Numbered from the stretch's first letter, positions 46,201 to 55,593 are shown. The stretch is 64,000 nt of DNA from Bradyrhizobium diversitatis (GCF_016031635.1 NZ_JACEGD010000010.1:62001-126000); one strand, 5' to 3'. The notes: generated by a model not told the origin, from the sequence alone. Translations and numbers: made by a program.

Positions 46201-49200
46201 GTCCACAACGAGGCTCGAAGCCAGCGTCGCGCCGCCCTGGATCGTCACGCCGTCGTACGATGCCGATCCGGCCACCGACCAGGCGCCTGCGGCCACCAGC
46301 AGGTTCTCGACATTGAGCGTGGCGATCAGTTCCGCCGTGCCGCCGCCGATCAGCTTGACGGTGTCGTTGCCGGCGCCGCCGTCGATCAGACTCGGCGCGG
46401 GATCGTCGGTGGAGACGATGATGAGATCGTCGCCCTCGCCGGCTTCAGCAGTGTCGCCGGCGCCAGCCACCAGCTCGTCGTTGCCGTCGCCACCTTGCAG
46501 GGTGTCGTAGCCTTCGCCGCCGACCAGGACGTCGTCGCCTTCGCCGCCGGTCAGGGTGTCGTCACCGTCGCCGCCCTCCAGCCGGTCGTCGCCGGCGCCA
46601 CCGTCGAGCGTGTCATCGCCTGCACCGCCAAGCAGCGTGTCGTCGCCGTCGCCGCCGGACAGGGTATCATCGCCTTCGCCGCCATCGAGCTGGTCGTCGC
46701 CGCCGAGCCCGGCGAGGACGTCGTCGCCCCCGAGGCCGTTGAGCACGTCGTCACCGAGCGCGCCGGTGAGTTCGTTGTCACCGTCGTCACCGACCAGCAC
46801 CAGCGCCTCGGTTTCGAGCACCGTGTCCTGGCGATAGTCGAGGTTCTGGATGCGCTCGTCGTGCGCCCGGTCGGTATCGGCGACGTCATAGGCCGTGTCG
46901 GAGTAGTTCGCCGCCATGTATTCGGCGAAGGCATCCTGCTCGGTGCCTTCGGTGGCGAAGTTCGCCCCCTGCCCGGCATCCGGAACCAGGTCTGGCGACA
47001 GATTGACGACGTTGGCAAAGGCGGGATTGGCCGCGACGAAGCTCGCGAACGGATAGCCGTCGCCGCCGGTGAGCAGGAAGCTCAAGGTCACGACCCGGAT
47101 CGCCATCTCCGGATCGACCACCAGCTCGCCGTTCGCGACCAGCGCCAGCACCGGATTGCCGTTGTCGTCGATCAACGCCGCCGACTGCACGCGGTTTCCG
47201 GCCGGCAAGTCCATGTCGAACGAGAACGCGATGCCGCCGACCTGGGCGAACTGGCCGGGCGTCGCGGTCGCCGTGGTCGCCGCCACCGCGTGCTCGAGCA
47301 CCTCGAGCAGCTGATCCGCAGTCACCGTGACCATCGACAGCGCGTTGTTGAAGCGCAGCGAGTTGGCGATATCGAGCTGCGACACCTCGCCGGCTTCCTT
47401 GCCGACGCTGGTGTTCGCCAGCGGCGGGCTCTCCACCGCTTCGCCGCCGACCGCATAGACGTAGCCGATCGAGTCGCGGATGCCGCCGCCGTTCTTGATT
47501 GAAACGAGCACGGTCGGGTCGACCTTCTGGGCGTACCAAAGGTTCGCATCGGCGGAGAGGTCGCCGAGGTTGGTCTCCTCGGTGCGCGCCTCGCTGCGGC
47601 GGCCCTCGAGATAGACGTCCGTCTTGCCGAAGGTGTTGCCGTCCTGCACGTCGATGATCCCGCCCACCGCCTGGGCGACGTCGTTGACCAGATCGCCGCG
47701 GCCGCCGTCGGCAAACGGATCGGCGTCGTCGGCGTCCACGTCGCCGTCATCGTCGACATCGACCGTGGCGTTGCCATCGTACAGCGACCCGACCACCTCT
47801 TCCGTGCTGGCGTAGGCACCGTTGACTGCCGTGTTGGCGGTGTAGATCACGTTGCCTTCGGCATCGAAATCGACCACCAGTCGTCCGACATAGGAGTACT
47901 CGCCGGAGGTATTGACGATCAGCGTGGTTTTGCCGTCGGCGTTCGCGGTGACGATCGGATAGGTGTCGGCAGCGGTGTCGCCGGCACGGAGCGCGTCGGT
48001 CTCGTCCGCCAGCAGCGTATGCGAGCCGCCGGCGACGATGACGTCGACGCCGTGCAGCAGGGGCGCCAGCGCCTTTTCGAGCGCGAGCTGCTGCAGATGG
48101 CTGACCAGGATGATCTTGTTGATGCCCTGGGCCAGCAGACCGTCGATCGTCGGCTGCAGGATTGCCGCCAGCGCCGCCATGTCATCGACATTGTCGCCGA
48201 TCACTTCGACGCCGCCGGTCGAGGAGATGCTCTGCACGATCTGCGTGGTCGCGCCGATCACGCCGATCTTTTCGCCGTTCTCCTCGATGACCGTGGCTGG
48301 CGCGATCTTCTTGCCGATGCCGGCCGCCGGCGGGAAGCCGGTGTAGGCGTCGGAATCCTGGATCGTGCCGGTGTAGACCGAGGCGAGATTGGCATCGGCC
48401 GAGAAGTCCAGATTGGCCGCGAGGTACGGGAACTGCGCGCCGGGATAGCCGGCGGTCTGCTTGATGATGTCGGCGAACGCCTTGGTGCCGGCGTCGAATT
48501 CGTGATTGCCGATCGCCGAGGCCTGCACGCCGATCATGTTCAGCATCGCCATGTCGGCGGTGCCGAAGCCCGGCGAGATGTTCAGCGTCCCGGCAGCGAG
48601 GCCGTAATAGGTCTCCAGCGCGGTTTCGTAGACCTCCTTCAGCGAGCCGTCGCTGCCGGCGCTGAAGAACGGGCTGGGAATGAAATTGTCGCCCGACGAC
48701 AGCGTGATCGAGTTGTCATAGGTCTCCTCGAGATAGTCGACGATCGCCGCGAAGTTGCCGGCGCGATCGACCGCGTTCAGGCCCGCCTCGAAGTCCGATG
48801 CATGCAGGATTTGCAGCGTGTAAGCCGGGGTCGGCTCCTGTTCCCCGAGATTGAGGCCCACGACCACCGGATCGTGGTCGGACACCCGGATCGCGGAGTC
48901 GCCGTCGAAGATCGAGGTGTCGCGGCCGTAGTCGGAGTTGTAGTCGAGCGCGTCGGCCTCGTCGGCGTTGATGTGCCAGGTGGTCACACCGGACACCTGC
49001 CCGCCGAGGCTGGCATTGGCGAAGGCATAGTCGAGCGTGCCGGTCTGGCCGTCGAACACATAGGAATAAGCGTCGTCCTCGCGGTCGTGCAGATTCTCAT
49101 AGCCGGCGCCCTCGATGAGCGCGGTCGACTGCTCCTTGGCGTAGCCGTTGAAGTCGCCGAGCAGCATCACGTCCGGATCGCCCGAGCCGGTCGGATCGCT

Positions 49201-51738
49201 CGCCGCCCACGCGGTCAGCGCGGTGGCGGCCAGCTCGCGCTGGTTCTGCCAGTTGCCCTGGCCGTCGCCCTGATCGGAATCGGCGCCGGAGCCGGTACCG
49301 CTCTTGGACTTGAGATGGTTGGCGATCGCCGTGAAGGTTTCGCCGGTCGCAAGCTCCTCGAAGGTCACCGCGATCGCGTTGCGGCTGGTGTTCTCGCCGT
49401 CGAACACCGCGCCGACCGTGCTCTGCCCGAGCAGGCCGCCGAGGCCGAGCCCGGGCAGGTCCGCGTCGTTGAGGGTCTCGATGGTCGTACCGTCGGCGAT
49501 CTTCACCGCGGTGGTGTCGTAGATGAAGCCGACCGCGATGGCGTCGCCGCCAACGAACTGCTGGCCGGGATCGACCCAGGCATAGGTACCGGCGCCAGCC
49601 ACGGCATTGAGCTGTTCGACCAGATACTTGATCGCGTTGCCGGACGATGCGGCGGAGAAGTCGTTCTCCAGTTCGGTCAGCGCCAGCACGTCGACGTCCA
49701 TGTCGAGGATGGTCGCGACCAGCTTCTCGGTCTGACGCGCGAACTCCGCGGCGTTGTCGGCGCCGCGCGGCGCTTCGCCGATCGCGGTGGTGCCGCCATT
49801 GTCCAGCGTCGTGAAGTAGTTCAGCACGTTGAAGCTCGCCACCTTCAGGCGGCCGCCGACGTCTTCCGGCGCATCGGTGCGCGGATTGTCGCCGGCTCCG
49901 AAGGTGTTGGCGCCATCTTCGACCGAGCGGATCCGCCAGGTCGCTCCCGAGGCGGAGTTGCCGGCCCATTGATAGTCGAGCACGCCAGTCAAGCCGGTAA
50001 CGGTGTCACCCATCCGGACCGCGTCGGCGGTGCCGTAGTTCGGCGTGGCGGACGGGTTGTCGTTCGGATCGAAGCCGTCGAGGTTGTTGATCGCGGCGTT
50101 CTGGACGTTCAGGCCATCGTCATAGGTGATGGTGCGGGCACCGAGCTCGGCCAGATACGCCTGGTAGGCGGCGGCGTCGGGCGCGTTCTCCTGCGTGAAC
50201 TGTTCGGGCCGTTCGCCCGCCGCCAGCTTGATCTCGTTGAACCGGTCGAGATTGTACTGCTCGGTGACGGTCAGGGTCTGCGGTATCGTGACCAGCATGC
50301 CTTCATAGGCTTCAAGATCAGGCTGGTAGTCGCCGTCCTGGCTCAGCGTAGTGCCCATCGACGGCAGGTCGATCTGCACCGCCATCGTGTCGACGTCGGC
50401 CACCGCGCCGGCCTGGACGACCGAAATGTTGCTGGCGGTGAGCTCGGTCAGGCCGAAATATTCGCTGATCGAGCCGGTGACGCGCACCCGGTCGCCGATC
50501 TGGACGTCGGTGGCGCTGCCGTAGACGAATATCGCCTCGGAGGTCAGTACGTTGCCGTCGGAATCGGTGGTTTCCTCCTGGAGATAGAAGCCGTTGAGAT
50601 TGCGGTTGGCGTCGGCATCGCCGTTCTGGAAGTCGCCGACCACGATGGCTTCGACGGTCACAGTCTGGCCGACCATGGCGCTGCTGGCTCCGCTGCCCTG
50701 AATCGTGCTGATCTTGGTGATGCCGACATCGTCGTTGACGATGGTGCCGGTCGCCGTCGCGGCGCTGCCGATCGTGGTGGTCACGGCCGCCGAATTGGAA
50801 ACGTCCTGCAGCGTCAGCGTGAAGCTCTCGTCCGCCTCATTGTCGGCGTCGCCGGCGACGGTGACGGTCACGACCGCGGAGGTCTCACCCGCCGCGATGC
50901 TGCCGCTGAAGCTGACCGGCTTGCCGCCGACGTAGTCGGCCGCATCGGTCTGCGCCGAAGCGATCGTTCCCGAGAACGCGACGTCGCCCGTGGTGCCGCC
51001 GCTGCGCTCGACGGTGAACTGATAGACGGTCGGACCGCTGTTACCTTCGTCATGCGACACCGTAAGCGAATCCGGCGCGAAGGCGACGTGCTGAGCTTCG
51101 ATCGACGATTCGGACGAACTGGTGACGCGGATGTCGTCGATACCGACCCACTCGTCATTGCCGACGGCGTTGGTGGTGAGAATGCGAACCTGGACGTCGT
51201 TGCGGCCGTCGACGTCGGCAGGTAGCAGCAGATCGAACGGCGTCACCTGGGTCGCGGTACCGCCGGTGGTGACATCGGCGGCGTAGCCGCTTGGAACGTT
51301 GGTCCACGCCCCGCTCGAACCGAGCCGATACTGCACGTTGATCTGCTGCGCGGCATCGTCCGTGCTGGCGTCGAGGTCGCGTGCGTCGAAGCTCAGCCGG
51401 ACATCCTTGCGGCCGGTGGCGTCGAGGTAGATCACGAGGCTCGGGGCATCCGCACTGTTTGAGCCGTTCAGCGCCACCGTCGGGTTGGCGATCTGGAATT
51501 CAGCCACACCGCCGTTGGTGATGGCAGTGTTGGTCTGGTTGGCGACGACGTCGACATCTCCTGACGACGATCCGGTAGCCGTACGCGCGTCCACCCCGGT
51601 GGCCGAAACGACATCGTTGCCGAGATAGCCGACGATCGATGCGACCCCCGACCAGTCATCGTTGGTCGTGATAAGGCCAGTATTGGACCAATCCTGCAGG
51701 AAATCGCCGTTCGCCAGGACATGAGGGGTCGTCGACAT
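43243..51738 (-). CDS. Giant RTX protein: ExeM/NucH endonuclease + 5'-nucleotidase-like metallophosphatase + beta-helix + RTX repeats
   Basis: A 2831-residue secreted multidomain protein. In order: an N-terminal lectin-like beta domain (about 1-210); Calx-beta (about 215-335, SDxLTVSHDEGNSG); an OB-like ExeM domain (about 340-470); an endonuclease/exonuclease/phosphatase domain of the ExeM/NucH type (about 630-960, FNVLNY, LTELEND, GDFNGY, SDHDPVV); a 5'-nucleotidase-type calcineurin phosphatase (about 978-1300, HASDFEAG, GNHEFD, GGSHTLL) with its C-terminal domain to about 1565 (GGGIRDS, GGDGYPFASF); an RTX block (about 1650-1750); a beta-helix-like region rich in NNxGxI units (about 1800-2220); a second RTX block (about 2330-2750); and a C-terminal secretion region. 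It should be calcium-stabilised outside the cell, hydrolyse nucleic acid and perhaps free phosphate. The divergent type I exporter is its likely route. Confidence 0.9.
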   Translation of the reverse strand: MSTTPHVLANGDFLQDWSNTGLITTNDDWSGVASIVGYLGNDVVSATGVDARTATGSSSGDVDVVANQTNTAITNGGVAEFQIANPTVALNGSNSADAPSLVIYLDATGRKDVRLSFDARDLDASTDDAAQQINVQYRLGSSGAWTNVPSGYAADVTTGGTATQVTPFDLLLPADVDGRNDVQVRILTTNAVGNDEWVGIDDIRVTSSSESSIEAQHVAFAPDSLTVSHDEGNSGPTVYQFTVERSGGTTGDVAFSGTIASAQTDAADYVGGKPVSFSGSIAAGETSAVVTVTVAGDADNEADESFTLTLQDVSNSAAVTTTIGSAATATGTIVNDDVGITKISTIQGSGASSAMVGQTVTVEAIVVGDFQNGDADANRNLNGFYLQEETTDSDGNVLTSEAIFVYGSATDVQIGDRVRVTGSISEYFGLTELTASNISVVQAGAVADVDTMAVQIDLPSMGTTLSQDGDYQPDLEAYEGMLVTIPQTLTVTEQYNLDRFNEIKLAAGERPEQFTQENAPDAAAYQAYLAELGARTITYDDGLNVQNAAINNLDGFDPNDNPSATPNYGTADAVRMGDTVTGLTGVLDYQWAGNSASGATWRIRSVEDGANTFGAGDNPRTDAPEDVGGRLKVASFNVLNYFTTLDNGGTTAIGEAPRGADNAAEFARQTEKLVATILDMDVDVLALTELENDFSAASSGNAIKYLVEQLNAVAGAGTYAWVDPGQQFVGGDAIAVGFIYDTTAVKIADGTTIETLNDADLPGLGLGGLLGQSTVGAVFDGENTSRNAIAVTFEELATGETFTAIANHLKSKSGTGSGADSDQGDGQGNWQNQRELAATALTAWAASDPTGSGDPDVMLLGDFNGYAKEQSTALIEGAGYENLHDREDDAYSYVFDGQTGTLDYAFANASLGGQVSGVTTWHINADEADALDYNSDYGRDTSIFDGDSAIRVSDHDPVVVGLNLGEQEPTPAYTLQILHASDFEAGLNAVDRAGNFAAIVDYLEETYDNSITLSSGDNFIPSPFFSAGSDGSLKEVYETALETYYGLAAGTLNISPGFGTADMAMLNMIGVQASAIGNHEFDAGTKAFADIIKQTAGYPGAQFPYLAANLDFSADANLASVYTGTIQDSDAYTGFPPAAGIGKKIAPATVIEENGEKIGVIGATTQIVQSISSTGGVEVIGDNVDDMAALAAILQPTIDGLLAQGINKIILVSHLQQLALEKALAPLLHGVDVIVAGGSHTLLADETDALRAGDTAADTYPIVTANADGKTTLIVNTSGEYSYVGRLVVDFDAEGNVIYTANTAVNGAYASTEEVVGSLYDGNATVDVDDDGDVDADDADPFADGGRGDLVNDVAQAVGGIIDVQDGNTFGKTDVYLEGRRSEARTEETNLGDLSADANLWYAQKVDPTVLVSIKNGGGIRDSIGYVYAVGGEAVESPPLANTSVGKEAGEVSQLDIANSLRFNNALSMVTVTADQLLEVLEHAVAATTATATPGQFAQVGGIAFSFDMDLPAGNRVQSAALIDDNGNPVLALVANGELVVDPEMAIRVVTLSFLLTGGDGYPFASFVAANPAFANVVNLSPDLVPDAGQGANFATEGTEQDAFAEYMAANYSDTAYDVADTDRAHDERIQNLDYRQDTVLETEALVLVGDDGDNELTGALGDDVLNGLGGDDVLAGLGGDDQLDGGEGDDTLSGGDGDDTLLGGAGDDTLDGGAGDDRLEGGDGDDTLTGGEGDDVLVGGEGYDTLQGGDGNDELVAGAGDTAEAGEGDDLIIVSTDDPAPSLIDGGAGNDTVKLIGGGTAELIATLNVENLLVAAGAWSVAGSASYDGVTIQGGATLASSLVVDNNDRVAIEAGGALSVSGNAIVWQGGGNAVIDNAGEIAGSTRALTTTAGATGSVTLNNQAGGVVRGALTPERAGHADATITVNNAGVIEANGRVLDFRTFDNNGASAVINNLAGGVIRQHGSDTDVIRPGADGVVNNWGTITTDPTFVGGGDLVDFQSDTGGKVNNYAGGWMEASRHAVTGDNAVTVINSGTMIGRNGSAVNLDTDGTEAQKAFITNHGVMEGRSAELSDSDGDAIDVDGLVQIVNYGKISGLGAEGYHDGEPNVSEAIAIGGGSIVNNAGGEIYGYGRAIQVDNSSNANALGVTTIVNHGLIKGDGHGPEGVAPEDAARFDLRGNEAINLVGTYADSLTNSATGQIVGGVSMGGGSDTLSNDGSITATGGSAVNMGEGDDLIVTRAIITGDVLLGAGADELINQSSGVITGDVSFGDGNDRLGNTGKIVGKVDLGAGDDFVNIWIGSDIQGQILLGDGNDILISNDWISTNMEIDGGSGNDEIYTSFGNDTIHGGEGNDRIYANQGNDTVYGDAGNDEIYGNDGDDLIIGGAGDDTIDGGAGADIAAFSGAIDGYAMTLNADGSINIADQVGGDGTDTLGNIEELGFADGTWKLRIGTGGSDTIVGGLGNDLVFGGAGDDTFIGGHGLDRYDGGDGVDTIDYSHILFELTIDLASGLAYYPGYLPGADHLAGIENAVGTAFGDTLIGSAGANTLNGGLGDDLLIGGAGDDVLLGGFGDDVLRGGAGDDTIDGGCGQDVLDLSDATGAVTINLASGIATGAGIGTDHFSGIEGFVLGAGADHLTGGNGADMFDGGAGNDVIAGGAGNDTLRGGDGDDGVDGGSGNDVIEGGLGKDTLKGGSGVDAISGGDGDDNIDGGSENDMLNGGAGNDTIKGGSGVDILAGDAGNDILSGGSGADVFMFAAGFGKDTVTDFATTGASADVLQFSSSLFSNFAEVMSHTTQVGNNIVVTLDADNTVTLANLQMASLAADDFRFV

Positions 51739-52239
51739 GGATAGCCACTCCAGCGCTTGAGAGAAGACGTCGCGGATCGCCGCCTCACGGCATGCGTAAG
51801 GGCACGGTCCAGACGGCCGATGGTTAACGGATCGTTAATGCGCGTTGATAGAACGCCGACGACAACAGATCGGTGACTGCTTTTTAACGGGCCGGTGAAG
51901 TCGCGACACGAAAAGCCCCGAAGACCGTGCGAACGAACGACTCGTCTTGCGACAGGCGGCGCGGCTCGACCTCTCGGCCGGCAGCAATCGCCAATGAGTC
52001 ATCGCGCTACAGCTCGATCAGCCCGCCGCGAGAGGTGACCACGCCAGGTTTGGATTGGCGGCCTGCGCGGCCGAACTTCCGAACCATGGCGGCGTTTCGT
52101 CGCAGGGTACCTCGGCCTCGTTGCCGCCGGCCCGCGTTTTCGCGCATCGCGCTTTGTCATGCGCCTGACGTTGAACCTCGCTAACGAACGCCGACCGCAT
52201 CCGACCGTGACGGTCCGACGTCGTTTTGAATTGAGTAAG
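51739..52239. promoter_or_regulatory. Divergent promoter region between RTX protein and its exporter
   Basis: About 500 bases between divergent starts. It includes A/T-richer patches (TTAACGGATCGTTAATG near 51831, TTTTTAACGGG near 51890) that may hold promoters. No known operator is recognised, and no gene is supported in it. Confidence 0.4.
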
Positions 52240-54018
52240 ATGACCGCAACAACGTCCTCCGCGTCGACTCCCGCGTCCGGCGATCTCGCGTCGGCTGCGA
52301 TCGCCTCCTGCAGAACGGCCTTTCTGACGGTGGGACTGTTCTCGGCGGTGCTCAATCTGCTGATGCTCACCGGCTCGATCTACATGCTGCAGGTGTACGA
52401 CCGGGTCATCCCATCGCACAGCATTCCGACCTTGATCGCGCTGTCGATCGCGGTGGCGGCGGCGTATGCGATGCAAGGGCTGTTCGACCTGCTGCGTCAG
52501 CGCATTCTGACCCGGATCGGATCGGCACTGCACGCCGCGCTGTGGCAACCGGTCGTCTGCAACATCCTGCGCGGGCCGCTACGCGGCGGCGGCGCGAATC
52601 GCGGCCTGCAATTGTCACATGATCTGGACTCGGTCCGGTCGTTCCTTTCCGGGCTCGGCCCGACGACCTTGTTCGACTTGCCGTGGATGCCGCTGTATCT
52701 CGCAGGCTGCTTTGTCTTGCATCCTTATCTCGGCTGGACGCTGGTCGTGGGCGCGGTGCTGCTGTTCGGGATCGCACTGCTCACCGAAGTGTTGACGCGG
52801 GCGCCGACCCGGGACGCCTCGCGTGCCGGCGCAATCCGCGGCGTCCAGCTTGAAGCCGGTCGGCGCAACGCCGAGATCGTGGCCGCGCTCGGGATGGAGC
52901 AGCGGTTGATCGACAGGATGGGGGCCGCCAACGGCGATCTCGTCGCCGCCCAGCAGCGCAACGCCGATATCGCCGGATCGCTCGGCGCGTTGTCGAAGAC
53001 GCTGCGCTTCGTGCTACAATCGGCGCTGCTCGGCCTCGGCGCCTATCTGGTGATCGAGGGGCAGGCCAGCGGCGGCGTGATGATCGCCGCGTCGATCATG
53101 GGCAGCCGCGCGCTCGCGCCGGTGGAACTGGCGATCTCCATCTGGCGTCCATTCCTCGCCGCGCGACAGGCGGGCGAACGGCTCCGCGCCGCTCTGCGCA
53201 ACGGCGACGCCCCGAAGCCCGACGTCGCGCCCGAACGCGCCGTCCATCGGCTCACGGTCGAGCAGGTAACGATCGCCGCCCCCGGCGGCACCACCGCGAT
53301 CGTGCACAACGCCTCGTTCGCACTCGAAGCCGGCCAGGCGGTCGGCATCATTGGCCCGTCAGCCGCCGGCAAGTCGACGCTGGCGCGGGCACTGGTCGGG
53401 ATCTGGTCGATCGCACGCGGCGAGATCCGCCTTGATGGCGCCACCCTCGACCAGTGGCCGGCAGAAATTCGTGGCGGCATGATCGGCTATCTGCCGCAGG
53501 ACGTCGAATTGTTCGACGGAACGGTGGCGGAGAACATCGCACGCTTCGACCCGGAGATCGACGAGGCGGCGGTGATCGCCGCGGCGAAGGCCGCCGGCGC
53601 CTACGAGATGATCCTGAAGCTGCCGAAGGGATTCGAGATGCGGATCGGCGAAGCCGGCGCCACCCTATCAGGCGGCCAGCGGCAGCGGATCGCATTGGCG
53701 CGCGCGCTCTACAAGGATCCGTTCATGGTGGTGCTCGACGAGCCGAACGCCAGCCTGGACGCCGAAGGCGACGCCGCGCTGACCGACGCCATCCGGCGCG
53801 TCCGGGCCCGCGGCGGCATTGCCGTCATCATCGCGCATCGGCCGGCGGCGCTCGCCGCGGTCGATCTCGTGCTGACGCTGGCAACCGGCCAGGTGCAGGC
53901 GTTCGGCCCGAAGGACGAAGTGCTGCGCAAATCGCTCGCCGCTCATCCGGCGCCGGGCGGCGCGGCGCTGCAGGCGGTGCCCGATGCGCGCTCGGTTCCT
54001 GCCGCCGCCGCCAGTTGA
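52240..54018 (+). CDS. Type I secretion ABC exporter (PrtD-like permease/ATPase)
   Basis: A 592-residue inner-membrane ABC exporter. Five to six transmembrane segments span about 30-290, without the N-terminal C39 peptidase domain, as in PrtD exporters of RTX proteases and nucleases. The ATPase has Walker A GPSAAGKST (about 400), the Q-loop YLPQDVELF, signature LSGGQRQRIALARAL and Walker B MVVLDEPNASLD. It forms an operon with the HlyD adaptor 10 bases downstream. An outer-membrane TolC is not in the window. The ATG at 52240 is preferred over one 27 codons before it. Confidence 0.92.
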   Translation: MTATTSSASTPASGDLASAAIASCRTAFLTVGLFSAVLNLLMLTGSIYMLQVYDRVIPSHSIPTLIALSIAVAAAYAMQGLFDLLRQRILTRIGSALHAALWQPVVCNILRGPLRGGGANRGLQLSHDLDSVRSFLSGLGPTTLFDLPWMPLYLAGCFVLHPYLGWTLVVGAVLLFGIALLTEVLTRAPTRDASRAGAIRGVQLEAGRRNAEIVAALGMEQRLIDRMGAANGDLVAAQQRNADIAGSLGALSKTLRFVLQSALLGLGAYLVIEGQASGGVMIAASIMGSRALAPVELAISIWRPFLAARQAGERLRAALRNGDAPKPDVAPERAVHRLTVEQVTIAAPGGTTAIVHNASFALEAGQAVGIIGPSAAGKSTLARALVGIWSIARGEIRLDGATLDQWPAEIRGGMIGYLPQDVELFDGTVAENIARFDPEIDEAAVIAAAKAAGAYEMILKLPKGFEMRIGEAGATLSGGQRQRIALARALYKDPFMVVLDEPNASLDAEGDAALTDAIRRVRARGGIAVIIAHRPAALAAVDLVLTLATGQVQAFGPKDEVLRKSLAAHPAPGGAALQAVPDARSVPAAAAS

Positions 54019-54028
54019 GGACCTTCAT

Positions 54029-55351
54029 ATGACCGCAGCCCGCACGCCCGAGGCTCGCCGCAACGATCCGTTTCGCGATATCCGTCGCGCCACCGGACTC
54101 GGAATCGGCACGCTGGCGATCGTAGTGTCCACCGCCGGCGTTTGGGCGATGACCGCACCGCTCGCCAGCGCCGTGATAGCGCCGGCACAGGTGGTGGTCG
54201 ACAGCAACGTCCGCCGGGTTCAGCACCCGACCGGCGGCGTGGTCGCCGACATCTACGTCAACGACGGCGATCAGGTTCGGGCCGGCGACATGCTGGTCCG
54301 CCTCGACGAGACACTGCCGCGCGCCAACCTTGCGCTGATCGAAAACCAGCTCAACCAGCTTGGGGTGCGTCGTGCCCGGCTGCAGTCCGAGCAGAACGGC
54401 CGCGATGCAGTGGCGCTGCCCGGCGAGATCGCCGCCCGCCGCGCCGTCGCCGCGATCGCGGAGATGATCGAGGGCGAGACCACGCTGTTCGCCCGGCGGC
54501 GCGAGGCGATCAGCGGCCAACAATCGCAGCTGCGCGAACGAAAGGCGCAGATCGCGGACGAAATCCGCGGCCTGGAGGCGCAGATCGCGTCGAAGCGCGA
54601 ACAAATCCGCTGGATCGACACCGAGCTGGAGGGCGTCCGCCAGCTGTACGAAAAGCGCCTGGTGCCCTATGCGCGCCTCACTGCGCTCGAGCGCGAGGCC
54701 TCCCGCCTGACCGGCGAGGAAGGCCAGCTGATCGCCGAGATCGCGCGCGCCAAGGGCCGGATCACCGAAACCGAGCTGCAGATCATCCAGCTGGTCCAGG
54801 ACCAGCGCCGCGAGGTCGCGACCGAACTGCGCGACGTCGAGACCAAGCTTGCCGATCTCGGCGAACGCCGCATCGCCGCGATGGACCAGCTCGATCGCGT
54901 GGTATTGCGCGCGCCGCAGGACGGTCTGATCCACCAGAAATCGGTCTTCACCATCGGTGGCGTAATCACCGCGGGCGAACAGCTGATGCTCATCGTGCCG
55001 AAGGATTCGCTTGTGGTCGAGGCCCGGGTCGATCCGCAAATGATCGACCGGCTCAAGGTCGGGCAATCAGCCAAGCTCCGCTTCAGCGCGTTCGACGCCG
55101 CGGTGACCCCCGAGCTCGACGGCACGCTGACGCGGATCGCCGCCGACCTGACCAAGGACCCGCAATCCGGCGCGGCTTACTACGTCGCCCGCATCAGCCT
55201 CGACGCGAGCGAACTCGCCAAGCTCGACGGCAAGGCGCTGGTGCCCGGTATGCCGGTTGAAGCCTTCATCCAGAACGGCGTGCGGACGGCGCTCGCCTAC
55301 CTGCGCAAGCCGCTGGAAGATCAGCTCGCCCGCGCGCTGCGGCAGAAATAG
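54029..55351 (+). CDS. HlyD-family membrane fusion protein of type I secretion
   Basis: A 440-residue periplasmic adaptor with a single N-terminal transmembrane segment (about 29-47), two lipoyl-like half motifs (VVVDSNVRRVQHPTGGVVADIYVNDGDQV, later LRAPQDGLIHQK), a long coiled-coil hairpin (about 95-280, QLNQLGVRRARLQSEQ ... REVATELRDVETKLADL) and a C-terminal beta domain. It connects the ABC exporter to an outer-membrane channel. GAGGACC precedes the ATG. Confidence 0.92.
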   Translation: MTAARTPEARRNDPFRDIRRATGLGIGTLAIVVSTAGVWAMTAPLASAVIAPAQVVVDSNVRRVQHPTGGVVADIYVNDGDQVRAGDMLVRLDETLPRANLALIENQLNQLGVRRARLQSEQNGRDAVALPGEIAARRAVAAIAEMIEGETTLFARRREAISGQQSQLRERKAQIADEIRGLEAQIASKREQIRWIDTELEGVRQLYEKRLVPYARLTALEREASRLTGEEGQLIAEIARAKGRITETELQIIQLVQDQRREVATELRDVETKLADLGERRIAAMDQLDRVVLRAPQDGLIHQKSVFTIGGVITAGEQLMLIVPKDSLVVEARVDPQMIDRLKVGQSAKLRFSAFDAAVTPELDGTLTRIAADLTKDPQSGAAYYVARISLDASELAKLDGKALVPGMPVEAFIQNGVRTALAYLRKPLEDQLARALRQK

Positions 55352-55593
55352 TGCAAGTCCCCTATCGCCATCGTTGTCCAGCATGCGTCCGCATTGCCGC
55401 CAGCACGGTATCCCGATTTCCGAAGGAGTCAGATCTGCGGATCCTCGCCAAGCGAGCAAGCCTGGTGTGCTGATGTCGCCGGAGTCCGCCTCAGGCCGGC
55501 CCTAAGGCGAAGATCGCGGTCGCACTCGGCACGTCAGCAGTTCAGGCCGGACCCAACCGACGGAGTGGCGCACTCAAACGCCGAGCGGCCTCA

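Noticed and set aside
45250..47502. 750-codon plus-strand open frame rich in Val, Ala, Asp and Arg
   Set aside because: Shadow of the RTX and beta-helix parts of the giant gene, with no ribosome site.
48019..51225. 1068-codon open frame on the plus strand opposite the RTX gene
   Set aside because: It is antisense to strongly supported nuclease and phosphatase domains; high GC and the Gly/Asp-rich code of the RTX protein keep the opposite strand open. No family features.
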